Position numbers and translations under genes: made by a program. Below the pieces are notes generated by a model. That model worked only from the letters and a program-made list of their open reading frames with translations, ran no database searches and was not told the origin of the DNA. A DNA stretch of 64,000 nucleotides from Himantopus leucocephalus. Lineage: Eukaryota; Chordata; Aves; Charadriiformes; Recurvirostridae. Positions 45,401 through 58,657 of the stretch are shown here, in pieces (the stretch's first letter is position 1; each line of letters starts with the position of its first letter). The stretch is taken from assembly GCA_003993805.1 (NCBI GenBank), contig RSEF01000004.1, positions 78,464,823-78,528,822 of the forward strand, in the 5' to 3' direction.

Positions 45401-47009
45401 ACTGGAAACTTCTGGGAAGATTTAGCATATTTAAAATGTAAAAATTACATTCCTGTCTTATTTAGGGTAGCCTGCATGGATTCAACAGGAGCTGGAGCAG
45501 CATCCTGCCAAAGGTAGGATAACCTAGGCTTTTTTATTTGTTTTTTTTTTAATTTCTGACAGTCTAGATGTTTAATAATCTTGGACATAAATAATGTTTA
45601 AATCATTCTTGGATCAATATCCTAAGAGAGACAGTAGAAAGCCTAAGTTATTTGCTAAAATGGCCACAGAGTATTTTGACAACAAAGTGACAGAATCTTT
45701 TTTATGTTGTTGACTATTGGAATAAAAACTTCCCTCTCTCAAAAAGAGGAAACAGGCAAATCTTATTACATGGGTAAAATCCACTTGCACTAATATCAAA
45801 GATGCCGGCAACTTATTTAAAATTACATTTTCTATATTGAATATAATGAGGTATTAAAATGAGATTTAATATAGGTGAGAATGCATTTTATAATAGACCT
45901 AAATATCTCTCAATTCTGTTCACAAAAGCATATACATTATTGTTATAGATTCTTTAGAATTTAACAACTATTATAGTTAGATCTGTAATATAAACAGATT
46001 TTTTGGAAGAGGGTTTTTTTTTTTAGTATAAGTATGAACCAAAGAGCTGTGAAGAAACTTAAACGCATTTTGAAAACTAAGGCTGAGAAAAAAATTGTTA
46101 TTGACCTAGATCTGATATAGATTAGAATGATGTAACTAAACTGAGTGAATATTCAAAAATATATGGAAATAAAAGCTATAAGAATGGGCCTTTTAATATG
46201 GAAGTCAAACTACATGTTGACAAACTACATGACTACTCAACATGAATGTTAAGAGAAAGCTCAATTAATTTGTAGACTTATGAAAATAGATAAAATTGAT
46301 CTGTCAACTATTCTGTGGGTAAAAACTTAAAATAGATGGATCATAAATACGACTGAACTTTTAATTTTAGGTGTAGTTACCTATTGGCTGTTGTAGTTAA
46401 CTGATTTATTTTTTTGGTAGATAAAACTTACACAGTGACATGTAAAGTTGTTGCAGAATTTCACTTAGGTCAGCACTTTTTAAACTTACAATCTATGGAA
46501 CCTTGAAATAATTTATTGGAAAATGAAGCTGCTTTGAATTTGGAAAACCGTATCAATAAGTAGAACAGTTAACACATTCATACCACTCTATCATGTAACA
46601 GAGTACTAAGAAACATCTTGCACCCACCACCAGAATCTACCTTCAACTTTTGTGCACTTTTTATGCTTCTTGCCAACTTATTTCTCCTGATCAAGCTTCA
46701 TTTTTTAAAGCTATCTCCTTGTTTATTTTAAAAGTTGTTTTCCATGATATCTTTCAAAACAAACAAGACCAAAAATTTGCCCATATTGGGGGTACTTCTG
46801 TGGCAAAATCTGTTGTTTTATGCTGAGCAACTTTGTTACGTTATGTGACATTTGCTGACTCCACACTTTTGTAACATATTTGAGGCTGGAGAATAGCGGG
46901 TGAGAGAAAGCCTGATGAAAATGGTGAAAACTGCTAATTGTTGTTGGATATAGAGCAAGTCAAAAAGTGTGGTCTCAGGCTACATGATTAGCAAGGCCAT
47001 TAACAACAT
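42421..47009. other. Unique AT-rich DNA, no feature seen
   Basis: No dispersed repeat, RNA gene or coding region was recognised. Small features are a TTTTTTTT run at about 45542-45551 and another at 46014-46024, and an isolated GCTGCAGCTGCAG near 44204. Confidence 0.55.
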
Positions 47010-47413
47010 GTGCTGATGTTCTAGTTTTATTCTATAATGCCATAAACAGAGAGGACAGCTGTTACCTAACAGGAGGTGAGATCAGTGCATACCATGTGTG
47101 GACCTCAGACACTGTGTCAAAGGCTGAACCTGAGGTGGAACTCTTGCTAGAGGGTTCAGGCCGCTAGCGAGGACTAGGACACATCCAGCGGTCAGCATGA
47201 GTGTCGCTGTGCCCTGTGATGCCAGTCTAACCTGGACCAGAAGAGCAGGGACTATGGCTTCAGGATGTAGTATGCGGTATGTAGGACAAAAACGCTTGAC
47301 TAGATATTGCTATCCATCGCTATACTCTGGATGTTTGGTAAATAAACTAGATTATGTCAGAGTGATGATGTGGTTCTGGTTTTGTAGGCACTGCACCCAA
47401 TTACCTCATCACA
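47010..47413 (+). mobile_element. Candidate LTR with AATAAA signal, family unknown
   Basis: The block has CpG-bearing words (GGCCGCTAGCGAGG, GTGTCGCTGTGCCC, TGCGGTATG), an AATAAA signal at 47341-47346, and a CA-ending terminus about 67 bases later (CACCCAATTACCTCATCACA). That spacing is typical of R-U5. The left TG end near 47010 is a guess, no target duplication was found, and no internal retroviral sequence follows. Confidence 0.35.
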
Positions 47414-49883
47414 ATTGTTAACTGCTCTTTAAATACCAAATGTCATGGCAAAGGGGTTTTCTTGTCAAACTGTTTATACCTCACCTTGTGAGTCCCCTCT
47501 TAAAAAGAAAGCAGAGCACAAGAGTTTGTGGTGGTAAACAAACCAAAAAAAGCCCCTGCAAGAAAAAAGATAAAACTCACTGATTGAAATAAAGTACTGA
47601 GAGGTGGGCAGCTGACACAAAAGTTGTCTTCTAGAGAGAAATATGTTTCCTTATTCTTACTACACAGTTTAACGCATCTAAAACAAAATCCTACAAAACC
47701 TGATCAATTCTTATTTTCCACAGAACTGTGAAAAAAAGATGTACGTGAATGCCCAAGATGTTACCAGTCCAGGATTTTATTATTATTTTTCATTATTATT
47801 AAATTATACAAAGGATGGAGAGTGGTGCAGAGAATAGTTCTCTGTTTCTTAACCTTGGTTTTTTTCATATTTTGTAGGTCCAGAAGCTTTTATGCACTGT
47901 ATTCACTTAAAAGACAAAAGAATGAACCTACTTCAGTGCTTTTGAAAGCACACAATGATATCTGATTATTAGGTAAAGTTTTTCTGAAAGAGTTGTTCGG
48001 GTTCTTCAAATGCTCTGAAAAGTATTCTTTCCGTTCTTCTTTATCTGAGTTTATTAAATTGCTTTTAGCCACAAATTGTCCTGTATGACTAAGATGTCAG
48101 ATGCATTGTTTATTCTGGCAGCGCATGAAGTGCTGCTGGTGTTTTGATGCTAGTATATGGTATATATCCACTTGCATGGATAAAATGGTTAATCACGGTA
48201 TTGTGGCTGTTTTCCCCCCAACAATTTCTGTGAGTTATTTGAGACAGAGTCAAAAACAGACTATTATTGGAGTGTACATTACTAGAAACAAACATTCAAG
48301 ATAGTGAAAGATGATTTATCTGAATCCCGTTTTCCTGTCTTCCTCTGGGAAAAGCTGATGTTGCTTGCTGTTGTTTTACTGGACTTGAAAGAATAAAATC
48401 AGTAAAGCTGTCAAATGTCTGCAATAACCACGTAGTGAGTACGTGGTTCAAATCGAGGATCTATGTCTGAATTTTTAATATTTCATATTTTCAGAACTTG
48501 TGTTCATATGGATTTTATTCTGTGGCCCTTCTTCCTAGAAAGTGTTGCATATGATTTTAAGCACTTAAAGTAAATATTCTTGGTTTTGCTAATAGGGTGG
48601 AAATATCAGGAAATATTCTCAATTTTCTGGCATTTGGTCAAGTATGCTACGGCATCTGGAATTCTGGCAGGATCTCCAAAACCAGAGAACACAGCTTCTT
48701 TGTGAACAGAATTTCTCTGAGACATAACTACAGTTGGCTGATCGAGTGGATAGTATCATAGCAATAACCCAGTTGCCTTTGTTTTGCTTTCTTCTAAGAA
48801 TTTCTATGTGTGTATACTTTCCCCTCCCAGACTATTCTCTTTATCAAAAAATAGATTATTTTTTTTACTTGCTAATATTAGTGTAGCTTCTTAAGTGTTC
48901 CTTCTTTTCTCTATTTGCCTGAATTATGATGATTTCCCAACTATTACAAATTTCTATTTAAACTTGAAGTACTCCAAGTCATAGCACTGCATAAATGTTT
49001 ATTATTACAGTTAACAACAATAAAAATAATAAATGTTTCACTAGATTTTTTCTTATGGTATTGCAAGCAGCAGAAATGTGGAATTAAGGATTTTTTGTGC
49101 ATGATTACGTATCATATGATAACGGTTTCAATGTGTGCATCAGGTACTATAAATGTCAATAATAAATATATCACTAAAAATGTTACACAGTTAAGTGAAA
49201 ATATATTTGGTAAGATTAATGAGGTTAATGCCCTCCAATTAGTTAGTGCTCTCCAAATTACATACTGAAGATCTAGTTAAAACTTACAAAAACATGCAAT
49301 ATAATAAAATTACACATGCAGTGTTTTAATTTTGCCACGATAATGCAAAGATCATCATTGGCATGAGCATTATAACTTTTGTAGAAGAATACATTGTAGA
49401 GCTGATGATACTACATGCCTTGTCTCATACAGCGATGAGAGCTGTAATGGAAATTATTGTGCTGTTGGTCTTATGAAAATCATAAGGTCCAGATTTCATA
49501 ACTCCTTCTCCTGATGTGTGTTTTCTAGTTTTTGTCTTCAGATTCTTCAGCCTTAAGCCCTAGTCAATTCATCAGTCCATACAGAGTGTATCTTTACACT
49601 CATACACATTTCCTCTAAAGCCAATGAAGAAATTGTGGATGCAGAAGTCTGTACTCATAATTTTGTTTCCAAGCTTTAATCAAACACACACTTTTGCAGT
49701 CTACAACCTATGGGTCTTTGAAACCTTCAACTTATGAGTCTAAACATTCATTTGTTGAGAGAAATGTCCACCAAGTTTTTCCTCATAATGGAACAAAGTG
49801 AATTGATAGACAAACACAAACCCTCAAATCTTTGCTAGGAGATTCTGTGGACTTGGAATCAATAATGTCCACCATGTCCTTAC
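47414..49883. other. Unique AT-rich DNA, no feature seen
   Basis: No gene or repeat family was recognised. A TTATTATTATT stretch occurs at about 47779-47803 and a CTATTATTACAG stretch at about 48999. Confidence 0.55.
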
Positions 49884-50134
49884 GTACAGAGTCTGGCTGG
49901 GACTAAGTTAATTTTCTTCATACCAGCCCCTATGATGTTGTGCTTTGGATTTGTCACTAAAACAGTGTTGGTAATATTCCAATATTTCGGCTATCGCTGA
50001 ATAGTGCTTGCAAAGCTCTCTTTCCTTCCTACTCTGCCCTAACTCCCCAACCAAAGCAATTAAGATGGATTTGGGAAAGGGTCCAGGAGAGGACATAGCC
50101 GGGACAGCTGACCCAAACTGATATTCCATACCAG
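49884..50134 (+). mobile_element. LTR fragment (5' part, plus strand)
   Basis: GTACAGAGTCTGGCTGGGAC, GTTAATTTTCTTCATACCAG, TTGTGCTTTGGATTTGTCAC and GCTGAATAGTGCTTGCAAAG in order match the start of the LTR type found on the minus strand at 34.1-34.5 kb, here in plus orientation. The similarity ends near 50134 (CTGACCCAAACTGATATTCC). The 3' half with the polyadenylation signal is missing, so it is a truncated solo LTR. Confidence 0.8.
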
Positions 50135-50639
50135 GGAAAGGGAGAGAAAGAAGGGTGAGTGAGTGGCTGGGTGGGCATTTAAAAATTGATTATTTAAATT
50201 TTAAATCTGTAAAATATTTTTCTAAATCAAATATGAGCAAATTCTGCTTGAACTGTGCAGAACTTTTAAACATAAGAAATCTAATAATTTTACTGTTTGC
50301 TCACAATCCTAACTGGGGGGGAAAAGGCATCAGAGGTGCTCACTGAGCAGTTGCTATTATCTCTGTACCTGGGTTACCATACCTGGAGGAAGAAGTAACA
50401 GGATAGAGTTCCTCTAATTACTTAGTTGTTAGTATACTTGGTAGTCTGTAGGATTTCAAGGGTGAGCAAAGAAAAGATGATGACAGCTATTTCATGCATT
50501 TCAAAGAGTGTCTCATATGCAGATGATCACCATCCTTATCAGAGCCAACAGCAGTAATCAAAAATGAAGAAAAAAAGAGAAGCTGTAATAATTATTTAAT
50601 ATTTTGTTGTAGCAGTAGAACAGGTCAGAGCAACTCTAA
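50135..50639. other. Unique AT-rich DNA, no feature seen
   Basis: No repeat or gene was recognised between the LTR fragment and the CR1 copy. Confidence 0.5.
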
Positions 50640-52627
50640 TTAAGGAAGGCAAGAGACCAGCATAGCTGAGTCAAGACCTGCTGGTCAAACTAAAGGACAA
50701 GAGATGCACAGGCAGTGGAAGCAGGGACAGGTATCCTGGGAAGAGTATAGGGAAGCTGCACAGTTGTGTAGACATGGAGTCAGGAAGGCCAAGGTGCAGC
50801 TGGAGCAGAACTTGGCAAGGGATGCAAAGCAAAATAATAAGGGCTTCTACAGGTATGTCAGCCAGAAAAGGAAGGTCAACAAAAGTGCAACCCCCCCATG
50901 AACATGACTGGCAAACTGCTAACAATGCAGGAGGAGGAGAAGTCTGAGGTACTCCACAACTTCTTGGCATCAGTCTTCATTGGTAATCTCTCTTCCCACA
51001 CCTCTCGAGTGGATGGACCATAAGGCAGGGACTGGGGGAGAAAAACCTCTCCTACTGTGAGAGAAGATCAGGTTTGTGATCACTGGAGGAACCTGAACAG
51101 ACAGAAGCCTAGGGGACCTGACGAGATGCATCGCAGAGTCCTGAGGGAATTGGCTGATGTAGTTGCCAAGCTCCTCTCCATGATATTTGAAAAGTCATGG
51201 CAGTCAGGAGAAGTCCCCCGTGACCGGAAAAAGGGAAACATTGCACCCATTTTTAAAAAGGGTAGAAAGGAGGACCCTGGGAACTACCAACCTGTCAGCC
51301 TCACCTCTGTGCTTGGGAAGATCGTGGAACAGATCCTCCTTGAAGGCATGTGGAGGACGGGGAGGTGACTTGAGACAGCCAGCACGGCTTCACCAAGGGC
51401 AAGTCATGCCTGACCAACATCGTGGCCTTCTATGATGGAGTAATTACATCATTGGACAAGGGAAGAGCTACAGATATCATGTATCTGGACTTCTGTAAGG
51501 CCTTTGACACCATCCCCCACAACATCCTTGTCTCCAAATTGGGGAGATATGGATTTGAGGATGGATGGTTTGGTGGATGAGAAATTGGTTGGATGGTCAT
51601 GTTCAGATAATAGTGGTGAACGGCTCAATGTCCAGTGGGAGATCAGTGACAAGTGGTGTCCCTCAGGGGTTTGTATTGGGACCAGTACTGTCCAATATCT
51701 TCATCAATGATATAGTGGGATCAAGTGCACCCTCAGTGAGTTTGTAGACAACACCAAGCTGAGTGGTGCAGTTGACATGGCTGAGGGAATGGAAGTTATC
51801 CAGAGGGGCCTGGGCAAGTTCAAGAAGGGGGCCCATATGAACCTCCTGAGGTTCAACAGGCCACATGTAGGGTCCTGCACCTGGGTTGGGGAAACCCCTG
51901 GTACCAATACAGGCTGGGGCCTGGGATTGAAAACAGTGCTGCTGAGGACTTGGGGGTACGGGTGGATGAAAAGCTGGACATGAGCGGACTATGTGCGCTC
52001 GCAGCCCAGAAGGCCAACCGTATCCTAGGCTGCATCAAAAGAACTGTGGCCAGCAGGTTAAGGGAGGTGATTGTGCCTCTCTACTCCGTTCTTGTGAGAC
52101 CCCACCTGGAGTACTGCATCGGGCTCTGGATTCCTCAGTACAAGAAAGACATGGACCTGTTGGAGTGGGTCCAGAGGAGGGCCACGAAAGTGACCAGAGG
52201 GCTGAAACACCTCTCCTATGAGGACAGGCTGAGAGAGCTGGGGTTATTGAGCCCAGAGAAGAAAAGGTTGCAGGGACACCTTTTTGTGGCCTTTCAATAC
52301 TTAAAGGGGTCCTACAGGAAAGATGAGGACAAACTTTTTAGCAGGGCCTGCTGCAATAGTATAAGGGGCAGTTGTTTTAAACTAAAAGAAAGTAGATTTA
52401 GAATAGATAAAAGGAAGAAAATTTTTACAATGAGGGTGGCAAAACATTGGAACAAGTTGCCCAGAGAGGTGGTAGATGCCCCATCCCTGGAAACATCTCA
52501 GGTCATGTCAGCTTTGGGCTCTGAGCAACCTGATCTAGTTGAAGATGTTCCTGCTTATTGCAGGGGTGTTGGACTAGATGACCTTTAAAGCTCCCATGCA
52601 ACCCAAACTATTCTATGATTCTATGAT
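50640..52627 (+). mobile_element. CR1 LINE, longest copy, ORF2 from before RT to 3' end
   Basis: About 2 kb of one 5'-truncated CR1 copy. It retains the linker before RT (VSWEEYREAAQLCRHGVRKA, KGFYRYVSQKRKVNK), the full RT region, the C-terminal region and the 3' UTR. The tail is CATGCAACCCAAACTATTCT followed by ATGATTCTATGAT, the avian CR1 octamer tail. The endonuclease and ORF1 are absent. The left edge near 50640 is where similarity fades. Confidence 0.95.
50704..52588 (+). pseudogene. CR1 ORF2 reverse transcriptase remnant
   Basis: The RT order is intact but the frame changes at least three times (open blocks at 50704-50901, 51057-51368, 51565-51747 and 51950-52588). Readable signatures are [56 protein letters not shown] near 51483, [20 protein letters not shown] near 51643, and E-F-V-D-N-T-K-L-S near 51738. 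In the last one, FVDN replaces FADD, so the catalytic aspartate pair is lost. The C-terminal block ([60 protein letters not shown]) is well preserved and stops at 52586-52588. Length and damage indicate an old immobile copy. Confidence 0.9.
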
Positions 52628-54876
52628 AATTTAGTTCATTGTCAATGGACTTCAAGGAACTATATTCTCCCTTAAGAATATTTCCAGACACCCCCTTTGT
52701 CGAGCCTCTGAATATCTCTTGTGTTAGAATCTGTCCTGAAGCATTGATTGTGTTCCCTTGACCTTTTAGCAGCAGTACGTGTTTCCTGAAAAGGCTGAAA
52801 AGGCATAGGATGACTGCAATGGAATAAAATTTCAAGCACTTTGATGGATATTGCTTGCTGCTTATGTATGAAATTTAGTAACTAGATTATGCTTATGCTA
52901 ATAGGTAGTAGAGATTGAGTCTCAAAATCACACTGACTTCCTCTATTGGGCAATGAAATGTGACGTTGGTACTTCTATCCAATGGAGGACCACATTTAAC
53001 CTTTTATAATCATGTTTCCTCTTCTGTACAATCAAAATTAGATTACAGTAACTGAAACTGAACAGGTATTTTTACAAAATTGAGGATAATTGCTGACATC
53101 TGTAAGAATCTATATATCTATCTTTTTCCATATATCTTAATTATATGTGTATCTAAAAGGATAGATGGCCTTTATGTCAGTGAAATGAGTTATAGAGCAA
53201 AGCAACACACTAATAAAACACCACAATGTTTTGACAAAATTAAGCTATATTTAGCTTTGAGGAAATTTAGGTAGAGGAGCTGAGAGCCCTGCATCTACAA
53301 ATTCTGTTGGCATAAGGTGGCTCCTTGGCATGGGTACTTAAATTGCAGGCATAGTTGGTATGCACTGATCTTATTTCTTGGTTAAAATGATGTATGAGGA
53401 AAATACGTTAAAATACTGATGACAGAATAGTTTTTGACTATGGGTCCTTTATGAACTTAAATACTGGTGATAAAATATAAACTATTTCGTAAGGTAATGA
53501 AATTATAATATAGTATATTTTAATATGGTTATGAACAAATGTTTTGGGGAAGTAGGAGATAAGTTACTTTCAAGAAGAAGTTTCTTTTCTGCCACAACAT
53601 TTATTAATTTCTTTCTGTCGCCTTTTAGTTCACCTTGATAGAAAGGATTAATTAAGTCCTTAGCGTGGAATTAGAATCTGTAAAACAGAAGTGTTAGTCT
53701 TACCCACTCAGTGTGTAGTGGGTAAAACTGCTATTGCTGTTGTTTGTGAAAATAGCCTGTGTATCACACATTGACAAACATATTTGTCATTTTTGATAAT
53801 AATCGGAATGACTGCTCTAAGGGAAAAGATTGGCAAAGTTAAATTACTGAATAGGATAGTTAAGCTACAGACAAATGGTAACTTGCAGTTTAAGAACTTT
53901 AAGTAAAGCTTCTTAAAATGATTTTCTGAAAGCCATGTAACAAAGGAACAAGACTACTAGAATTAGGTCTTAAGAGTTTTTTCCAATATATGGACAAGTT
54001 GGAAGGTAGTATGTATATATATTTCTCCCCTCTTGATTAAGGCTGATGTCTGGCCTGTTTTTAACTTCTTTTTCTTTTTTTCATTGTTAGTTAGAAATTG
54101 CCTCATCTTCTGACATCTAATGGGTTACCTATGCAATATTCCATGTTTCTGATGGACAGAAGGCACGGAAGCAAGATAAATTTTATTAATAATCTTTGTT
54201 CTGTGACTGTAGAGTTTTGTCATTTGAGTTTGTTCATGCTGTTTTTATAAAAATTGGGGGGGAGTTGCTATTTAATCTCTCTGTCCTTATTCTCTAACTA
54301 CTGTGACATAATTCGCTTGCTGTCATAGGCTAAATAGACACCGATTTGTATTTATCCAAATCACAGCTTAGAAAATTATAAGCATATGAAATTTCAGGTA
54401 ACCTTGAATTTTCTTAGGCTGTGCATTTCATGGGATTAAAATAAGAGGATAGACAGAGAAATTCTCAAGCTTTAGTTTATTATTTTTATATAGTTATGTA
54501 TTACTAACTTGTAATGTTTACACATAATCAGATACCTTTAACATTATTCTAGCAGTGCAATTTGGAGGAGGGGAAATAGTTCCATTACAATAACAATTTA
54601 TTTTAAATTGTTACAACTGAGTATGGGGGGAAATTAAGACAATGAAGTGAATTTTCAGAAACATTTTCAGATAATTTACGATCGGGCATTAATGTTTACG
54701 GATTAGATTGTAAAAAAATAAGGTCTGGGCTCCTGTTTCTAGCCTGGATGTCTCCATGTACCTGAAAGTAGAATATTAAGTTGGGTCCACCTTTAATGTC
54801 CTCAATTTTTACCTATGTGTTGCTGGTTGGCATGCTGGGCTCAGCCTATGTATCAGGAAAATACTAAGACAGATCT
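52628..54876. other. Unique AT-rich DNA, no feature seen
   Basis: No dispersed repeat, RNA gene or coding region was recognised. Composition is typical of the window background. Confidence 0.5.
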
Positions 54877-55200
54877 TTAGAGAGTTTTAGGCCTCAGGTG
54901 GCAAAGAGCCCGCACGATATCATAGCCAGAAGACAGGCCTAGCCTTGTATTCTCTATTTGTAGTTCATGTTTTGAGCAGATCTGAGATTGCGTTGCTGCT
55001 GTGTGTGCTTCTAAAAGAGAGTATTTAGACTCTGTGGTAACAGTGAGTTGACTTTTAAGCACTTGCACCATTCTGCAGCATGCATCCCTAGCAGTCTGGG
55101 TATTTGTTGGGTTGAGAGTTAGAACATCAAACTTCCTGCCCCACTGCTTCAGTGAACTGTGTTCTTTTTGCTGTGGTTCACAGGAGTGACTTTTTGCCAT
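54877..55200 (-). other. Open reading frame with good start context, unidentified
   Basis: The minus strand has an ATG-initiated frame of 107 codons. The start ATG (55198-55200) sits in A-A-G-ATG-G, a favourable vertebrate start context. The product begins MAKSHSCEPQQKEHSSLKQW, is polar and serine/threonine/glutamine rich, and has four cysteines. It has no signal peptide, no transmembrane segment and no motif I recognise. A single ORF of this length in 64 kb is compatible with chance. No neighbouring exon or polyadenylation signal supports it. Confidence 0.15.
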
Positions 55201-58200
55201 CTTCAGAATTGAAATGGCTCTGTATAGTGTGGTGATGGGTTTTTTTGGTGGGTTTGTTTTTTAAATCTTTAGAGATTTGGTCCTTTTTCACGAGGGAAAC
55301 CTAAGAAGTTGTCAGAATAAAGGAGGGGCAGGGGCAGAATCAACTCCAAAAAAAGGAAAATATAAAAGATCTAGTCTTTCATTGTCTCATCTCTTGTTAT
55401 AGAAACCTAGCTTCATTCGAATTTACTCCTGATTGGGTTTCATTCGTTACAAGGACTAGTTAATGAGAACTTGCAGTGGTGATTTACAATCATGTTAGTA
55501 GGCCTCAGTCAGTGTAAAGAGAAGAGTATGAGTGGAAATGTCTGTTGGATGATAAGATGTCCCCTTTCTCTGTTATTTGATTTTTAATTAAATCTTTTTA
55601 AGAAATCAAAATGTTAAACAGGAACTTAGTATTAGGGTTCTTTCAGCATCAGCCTAGCGCTGATCTCTTGCTTGAGATAGTGATCTTAAAAATATTCTAT
55701 TTCATATTCTATATTCACTCATTTCCCATTGTTTACACAAGATTTTTGAAAGTACCTTGAGAAGCAATTACTCAAATAATTATTGTATAATATATAATTG
55801 TGATGAAACATTCAATTGAAAATCTATTTTCTCTGTTCTCTGAAGTCTCTGAGACAAAGATGGGATTAAAAGGAAAATATAAGGATTGAAAAGTATAACG
55901 TGACTGACTAGGTCAGACCATTTACCTGTATGTCTGTCTTCTATAACATTTTATAAATGTCAGTTATGGTGCTATATAAATGGTAATAGCTTTTAAAGGC
56001 CTCATACAAAGCTATGGACCATGATTTTGGAGAAATGAATATTCATATATTTTTATTCCAGTTCACTGGGTTTCTGAAGCTAAAAGTCATGATCAATCAT
56101 CCAGAAATATTGTAAATTACTTATCATATTGAGAGCTGCACAAACTTTCTCTCAGGGAAAAAAAAATAAAAATATTGGATATTACTGAAGTTAGTATTCA
56201 AGGTAATGGAGCTGTATTGTAGTCCCTACTTGTAAACACTCTGGTTTTGAAAGAAATGAGTGAGTGTTTTTCAAGGGAAGTTTTTAAGATCAGAAAAACA
56301 AAATTGCAAGATTTATAAATGATCACTTGCAACAAAACTGAAAACCATAAGCAATGTATTAAACCAGTCAAAAATATAGACATACTGTTTTCTACTGTGT
56401 CCTCTCCCAAATCAATCAAGCTGGTTAAATCTTTGGTACCAAATTTGTTTTTATCTACATACAGTCTGAGAAAGTGTAGGACATCCTCGGTACAAAAAGG
56501 AATGTGCAGAAAGGAATGATTTAACTAAAGCAAAATATTGGAGGGGAGGGGAAGTTGATTGATTAACCTTCCTTGTAGAACAAACTTAAAACCTAAAGTC
56601 TTCAGTGAAAACAGTAGACTAGACAGATCTAACATGCACGTAGACTGTTGAAAAATTACTTGAAGCTGCTGCTGCCAAAAATGTCTTTGGAAACACTGTA
56701 TCTCAAAAGCCTTTGGCCTAAATACTCCCATAAAGTAGACTGGAAACTCCTGGAGTTTTCTATAAACCTGTCTGTCTGCATACATGTGTGCCACTTCATT
56801 CAACTGGCAGGTGGTTTGATCAATACCTGAGTCACAGAGATTCAGAGATCTGAGCCTTTTCATTGTCCCCTTTCTGTGGCAGTGATGAGCCTAGTATAAA
56901 TGTGAACAGAAAGATAGATGGGGGGGAAGTGTGGCACAGGTAGAGTTATTACTCCCCATTAACCTTTTCCAAGAGAATTTCAGATCACAGCAAGAGAACC
57001 GGCTCCAGTTTAATGTTGACCTAGAATCCCTGTGGTAATAACACTGAGATGAAGCAGTGGATTGAAAACTATTTCCCAGAGCTTGTGGTCCTATTTTTAA
57101 CTGTTAAATACCTACCAGTATGTGTGTTGTTATACTAGATACAAAGGGATGGATCAAATTCCCATTAAAATCCTCAGAGAGTCTCCTAAACATTTCAGTG
57201 GAAGTTAGTGCAGACCAACAGCATATACATCAAACTCCACCAAAAGTAGTCTTTAATATCCTTGTGGAGTAACAAACTTTCAACAAATGGAAAATATTGG
57301 CACTTAAAAGAAAATGGTTTCTCATTAGCAGGATTAATTCATTAAAAGCAGGCACGTACTGTCTTCGGCTTAATCACTGTTCTTATCCTTCTGCTATATT
57401 AAAATGTAAATTTTTTGAATGGCATAAAACTTAATACAGTTCCAGATATAGGAAAGTAGAGACACAATGCACATATCTTGTCCTGTAAATTGATTCTTGC
57501 CCCTTCATAAGACTGCTAGCATCCTATAATTTTCTCATTTTGTCCATCTTGAATGGTATTTCTCACATACAAACCACACACAAAAAAAAAAAATGCTTGC
57601 AAAGAACTCTAATATAATTATTTCAACATATAGAGAACATTTATCTTAACAGGCAACTGAAATTCTTGTCTAGCAAATCATATCTGACCTGCAAAAGATT
57701 CACATCATCTTAGTTGTTTGCAAAGTAGGCATCTAATTTAAACTAACCCTAATATAAGCTTTCTCAGTAATTAAATCGCAGAGAGAGACTCTCAGGGGTG
57801 GTTCATCCCACTTTCCACAGAAACATAAGAAAGGATTAATATCTCCAAAGCTGAGCGACTGACCCCTCTCTTCTCACCCCTATATTGATAGCTGAAGGAG
57901 AAAGACAACTATCTTAACATGTCCAGTTTTAGAGACTGGTAAGAAAACCCCAAATTTCCCGTATCCTGAAATACTTGGATATGAAAAAGTACTTGTCCTT
58001 ACATCTTTCATGTTGAATAGTCAAATCAAAGTCTTTATCCCATCAATACATATTATTTGATCTCAATAGATTCTACGATCTAGTTTGACTGCTGTGAAGG
58101 AGGGGATGGAAATGTAATCTGAGGAAAAACTTGGAATTCCAAGTATTCAATCAAAAGTACTGGCTTCATAATCTAGCCAAATAAGAATCTAGGTTTGTAA

Positions 58201-58657
58201 AAACTCAGATTTTGAAGCAGGAAGTACTAATTGTCATCTAGACCTTGAAGAGGTATTACTGGGATGGAATTATCAATGTGATGGGGTCAATACTCGGATG
58301 AGATGGAACTTAATACACAAACCACAAGGCCACAGGCTCAGAAATTAGTTTCAAAAAAAGTTTGTTCTACACTGAGAACCATAAGTGGGAAACAGAAGAT
58401 TCAAAATATGTAGTAAATTACATCAAGAGTATAGGCTAGCAATGTATACAGTTATAAAAAGAAAAAGCTATTTATCTTAAGGTATATCAGAATATTTCCA
58501 GTAGTCAAAGTAAGTCTCCTTCCTAAATGATAAATCTGTAACAGCTTTCAGACCGCATTTTCAGGGAAGGTTTTCTAACAGTAACTTTTGCTGCAACTAT
58601 GTCTAGATTTTATTTAGTTTAAATAAATGGATGAGTTTTACCAAGTTGAACATTGAA
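55201..58657. other. Unique AT-rich DNA, no feature seen
   Basis: No repeat family or coding region was recognised. A minus-strand ATG-initiated frame of 112 codons (56525-56863) has no motif. An A-rich run occurs at about 57580-57592. The last 400 bases before the CR1 copy are anonymous. Confidence 0.5.

Noticed and set aside
56525..56863. 112-codon minus-strand ATG frame
   Set aside because: No motif or conservation evidence available; likely chance.
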